From: Ruminococcus sp.
GTDB taxonomy: Bacteria; Bacillota; Clostridia; Oscillospirales; Acutalibacteraceae
Length of the DNA: 6,585 bases
Reading direction: 5' to 3'
NCBI GenBank assembly: GCA_004558485.1
Contig: SFCS01000038.1
Coordinates: 1 to 6,585, forward strand
Each line of letters begins with the position of its first letter. Within the stretch, counting starts at the first letter, position 1. Shown here in pieces: positions 5,983-6,585 of the stretch. A program made the translations under genes and the position numbers. The notes under the pieces were generated by a model. The model searched no databases, was not told the DNA's origin, and saw only the letters and a program-made list of their open reading frames with translations.

Positions 5983-6456
5983 ATGGACATCACCATCCGC
6001 AGAGCAAGCGACGGCGACATTCCGGCGCTTGACCGTCTGCTTTTTGAGGTACACAAGGTGCACAGCGATGTGCGCCCCGACCTTTTCAAAAGCGGTGCGA
6101 AAAAATATACCGACGAAGAATTGCGCGACATTCTGAAAGACGAAAAAACGCCCGTTTTCGTCGCCGAGACGGCAGACGGGATCGCGGGGTATGCGTTCTG
6201 CATCGCGCAGCAGCATGTCGGCAGCCGCAGCATGACGGATGTGCGCACGCTGTATATCGATGACCTGTGCGTCGACGAGCAGGTCAGAGGTTTGCACATC
6301 GGCAAAAAGCTCTATGAATATGTGCTCGCCTTTGCAAAGGAGCAGGGCTTTTACAATGTGACGCTCAATGTATGGGCGGACAATGTGAAGGCTGTGGGCT
6401 TCTATGAAAAGCTGGGGCTGCGGGTGCAGAAGATCGGCATGGAGAAAATTCTGTAA
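5983..6456 (+). CDS. GNAT-family N-acetyltransferase
   Basis: This 157-residue protein has the GNAT fold, transferring an acetyl group from acetyl-CoA to an amine; the acceptor cannot be read from sequence. It opens with ITIRRASDGDIPALDRL (3-19), the typical first strand and helix. The central strand LYIDDLCVDEQVRG (90-103) leads into the acetyl-CoA pyrophosphate loop RGLHIGKKLYEYV (102-114). The C-terminal signature NVTLNVWADNVKAVGFYEKLGL (125-146) is also present. In the R-x-x-G-x-G/A motif the first Gly is replaced by His105, a variant I recall in other clostridial members, so loss of activity is not implied. There is no signal peptide or membrane segment. The gene diverges from the GntR-ABC operon and shares its promoter region, which allows common regulation without proving it. 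An unidentified gene follows 50 bases downstream with no strong terminator between, so the two may be cotranscribed. Confidence 0.93.
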   Translation: MDITIRRASDGDIPALDRLLFEVHKVHSDVRPDLFKSGAKKYTDEELRDILKDEKTPVFVAETADGIAGYAFCIAQQHVGSRSMTDVRTLYIDDLCVDEQVRGLHIGKKLYEYVLAFAKEQGFYNVTLNVWADNVKAVGFYEKLGLRVQKIGMEKIL

Positions 6457-6474
6457 AACGGCGATATTTTACAG
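6451..6474 (+). repeat. Inverted repeat over the acetyltransferase stop codon
   Basis: CTGTAAAA (6451-6458) and TTTTACAG (6467-6474) form a perfect 8-bp stem with an 8-base loop. The first arm contains the final Leu codon and the TAA stop. The stem is A+T-rich and no T run follows, so it is a poor intrinsic terminator. It could be a weak attenuating hairpin or an operator for the next gene. Confidence 0.45.
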
Positions 6475-6506
6475 TGCATGGGGCAAACTTATGTTGAGGT
6501 GAGACC

Positions 6507-6585
6507 ATGCAGGAATATGAAAAAACGGGGCAGACGCTCGAAAATGAGCCGCAGCCTTCGCAGGAAACGTCCTTCAGGAAGGCGG
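6507..6585 (+). CDS. Start of an unidentified gene, cut by the window end
   Basis: An ATG at 6507 follows a GAGGTGA ribosome binding site (6496-6502) and opens a frame that continues to the window edge, giving 26 codons. The visible N-terminus begins MQEYEKTGQTLENEPQPSQE and is hydrophilic, rich in Glu and Gln, with no signal peptide or membrane segment yet in sight. Such charged, low-complexity leaders are common before a membrane domain or a folded domain, but too little is present to name a family. The short distance from the acetyltransferase (50 bases) and the lack of a convincing promoter suggest the same transcript. The next ATG upstream (6491) hits a stop after three codons. Confidence 0.6.
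   Translation, partial: MQEYEKTGQTLENEPQPSQETSFRKA

Noticed and set aside
4545..6305. A 586-codon open frame on the minus strand that would extend the ATPase N-terminus across the GntR gene and into the acetyltransferase gene
   Set aside because: Only the last 301 codons resemble an ABC ATPase. The upstream part is Ser/Arg/Cys-rich, as expected of a shadow frame, overlaps two well-supported genes and the promoter region, and has no good ribosome binding site.
6468..6495. A promoter-like pair TTTACA and TATGTT, 16 bases apart, before the last partial gene
   Set aside because: Transcription would begin around 6502, after the gene's ribosome binding site at 6496-6502, leaving the transcript without it. 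The matches are also modest.

Overview
The window looks like ordinary chromosomal DNA of a Gram-positive Clostridia-type bacterium with fairly high G+C (by eye, not counted), for example a gut member of the Oscillospiraceae or Lachnospiraceae. This placement is inference. It rests on strong AGGAGG-type ribosome binding sites before nearly every gene, sigma-A-like promoter elements, and a YtrA-type GntR/ABC operon of the kind typical of Firmicutes. No RNA genes, insertion sequences, CRISPR arrays or phage genes were seen.

Layout from left to right: (1) 55-2451, plus strand, a complete glycogen/maltodextrin phosphorylase (glgP/malP family). (2) 2463-2492, a perfect 30-bp palindrome that probably serves as a shared terminator for two converging transcripts. 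(3) 5826 down to 2497, minus strand, a tightly packed three-gene operon with overlapping stop and start codons: a YtrA-subfamily GntR repressor, an ABC ATPase, and a 683-residue permease with a large C-terminal domain predicted to lie outside the membrane. (4) 5827-5982, a compact divergent control region. It holds a strong promoter for the operon, a perfect 12-bp inverted-repeat operator directly downstream of that promoter's -10 box, and a second promoter pointing right. (5) 5983-6456, plus strand, a GNAT-family acetyltransferase. (6) 6507 to the window end, plus strand, the first 26 codons of an unidentified gene.

How the parts fit: the phosphorylase is a carbon-storage enzyme with no visible link to the rest beyond sharing a terminator. 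The repressor, ATPase and permease form a self-regulated module. The repressor probably binds the inverted repeat over its own transcription start, and an inducing signal releases it so that the exporter or sensor complex is made. In the best-studied relative, the Bacillus subtilis ytr operon, related regulators respond to cell-wall-active antibiotics; applying that to this locus is inference. The acetyltransferase is transcribed away from the same control region and may or may not share regulation.

Nothing here is clearly a new system. The most informative points are the operator/promoter architecture and the permease's predicted outward-facing 315-residue domain.
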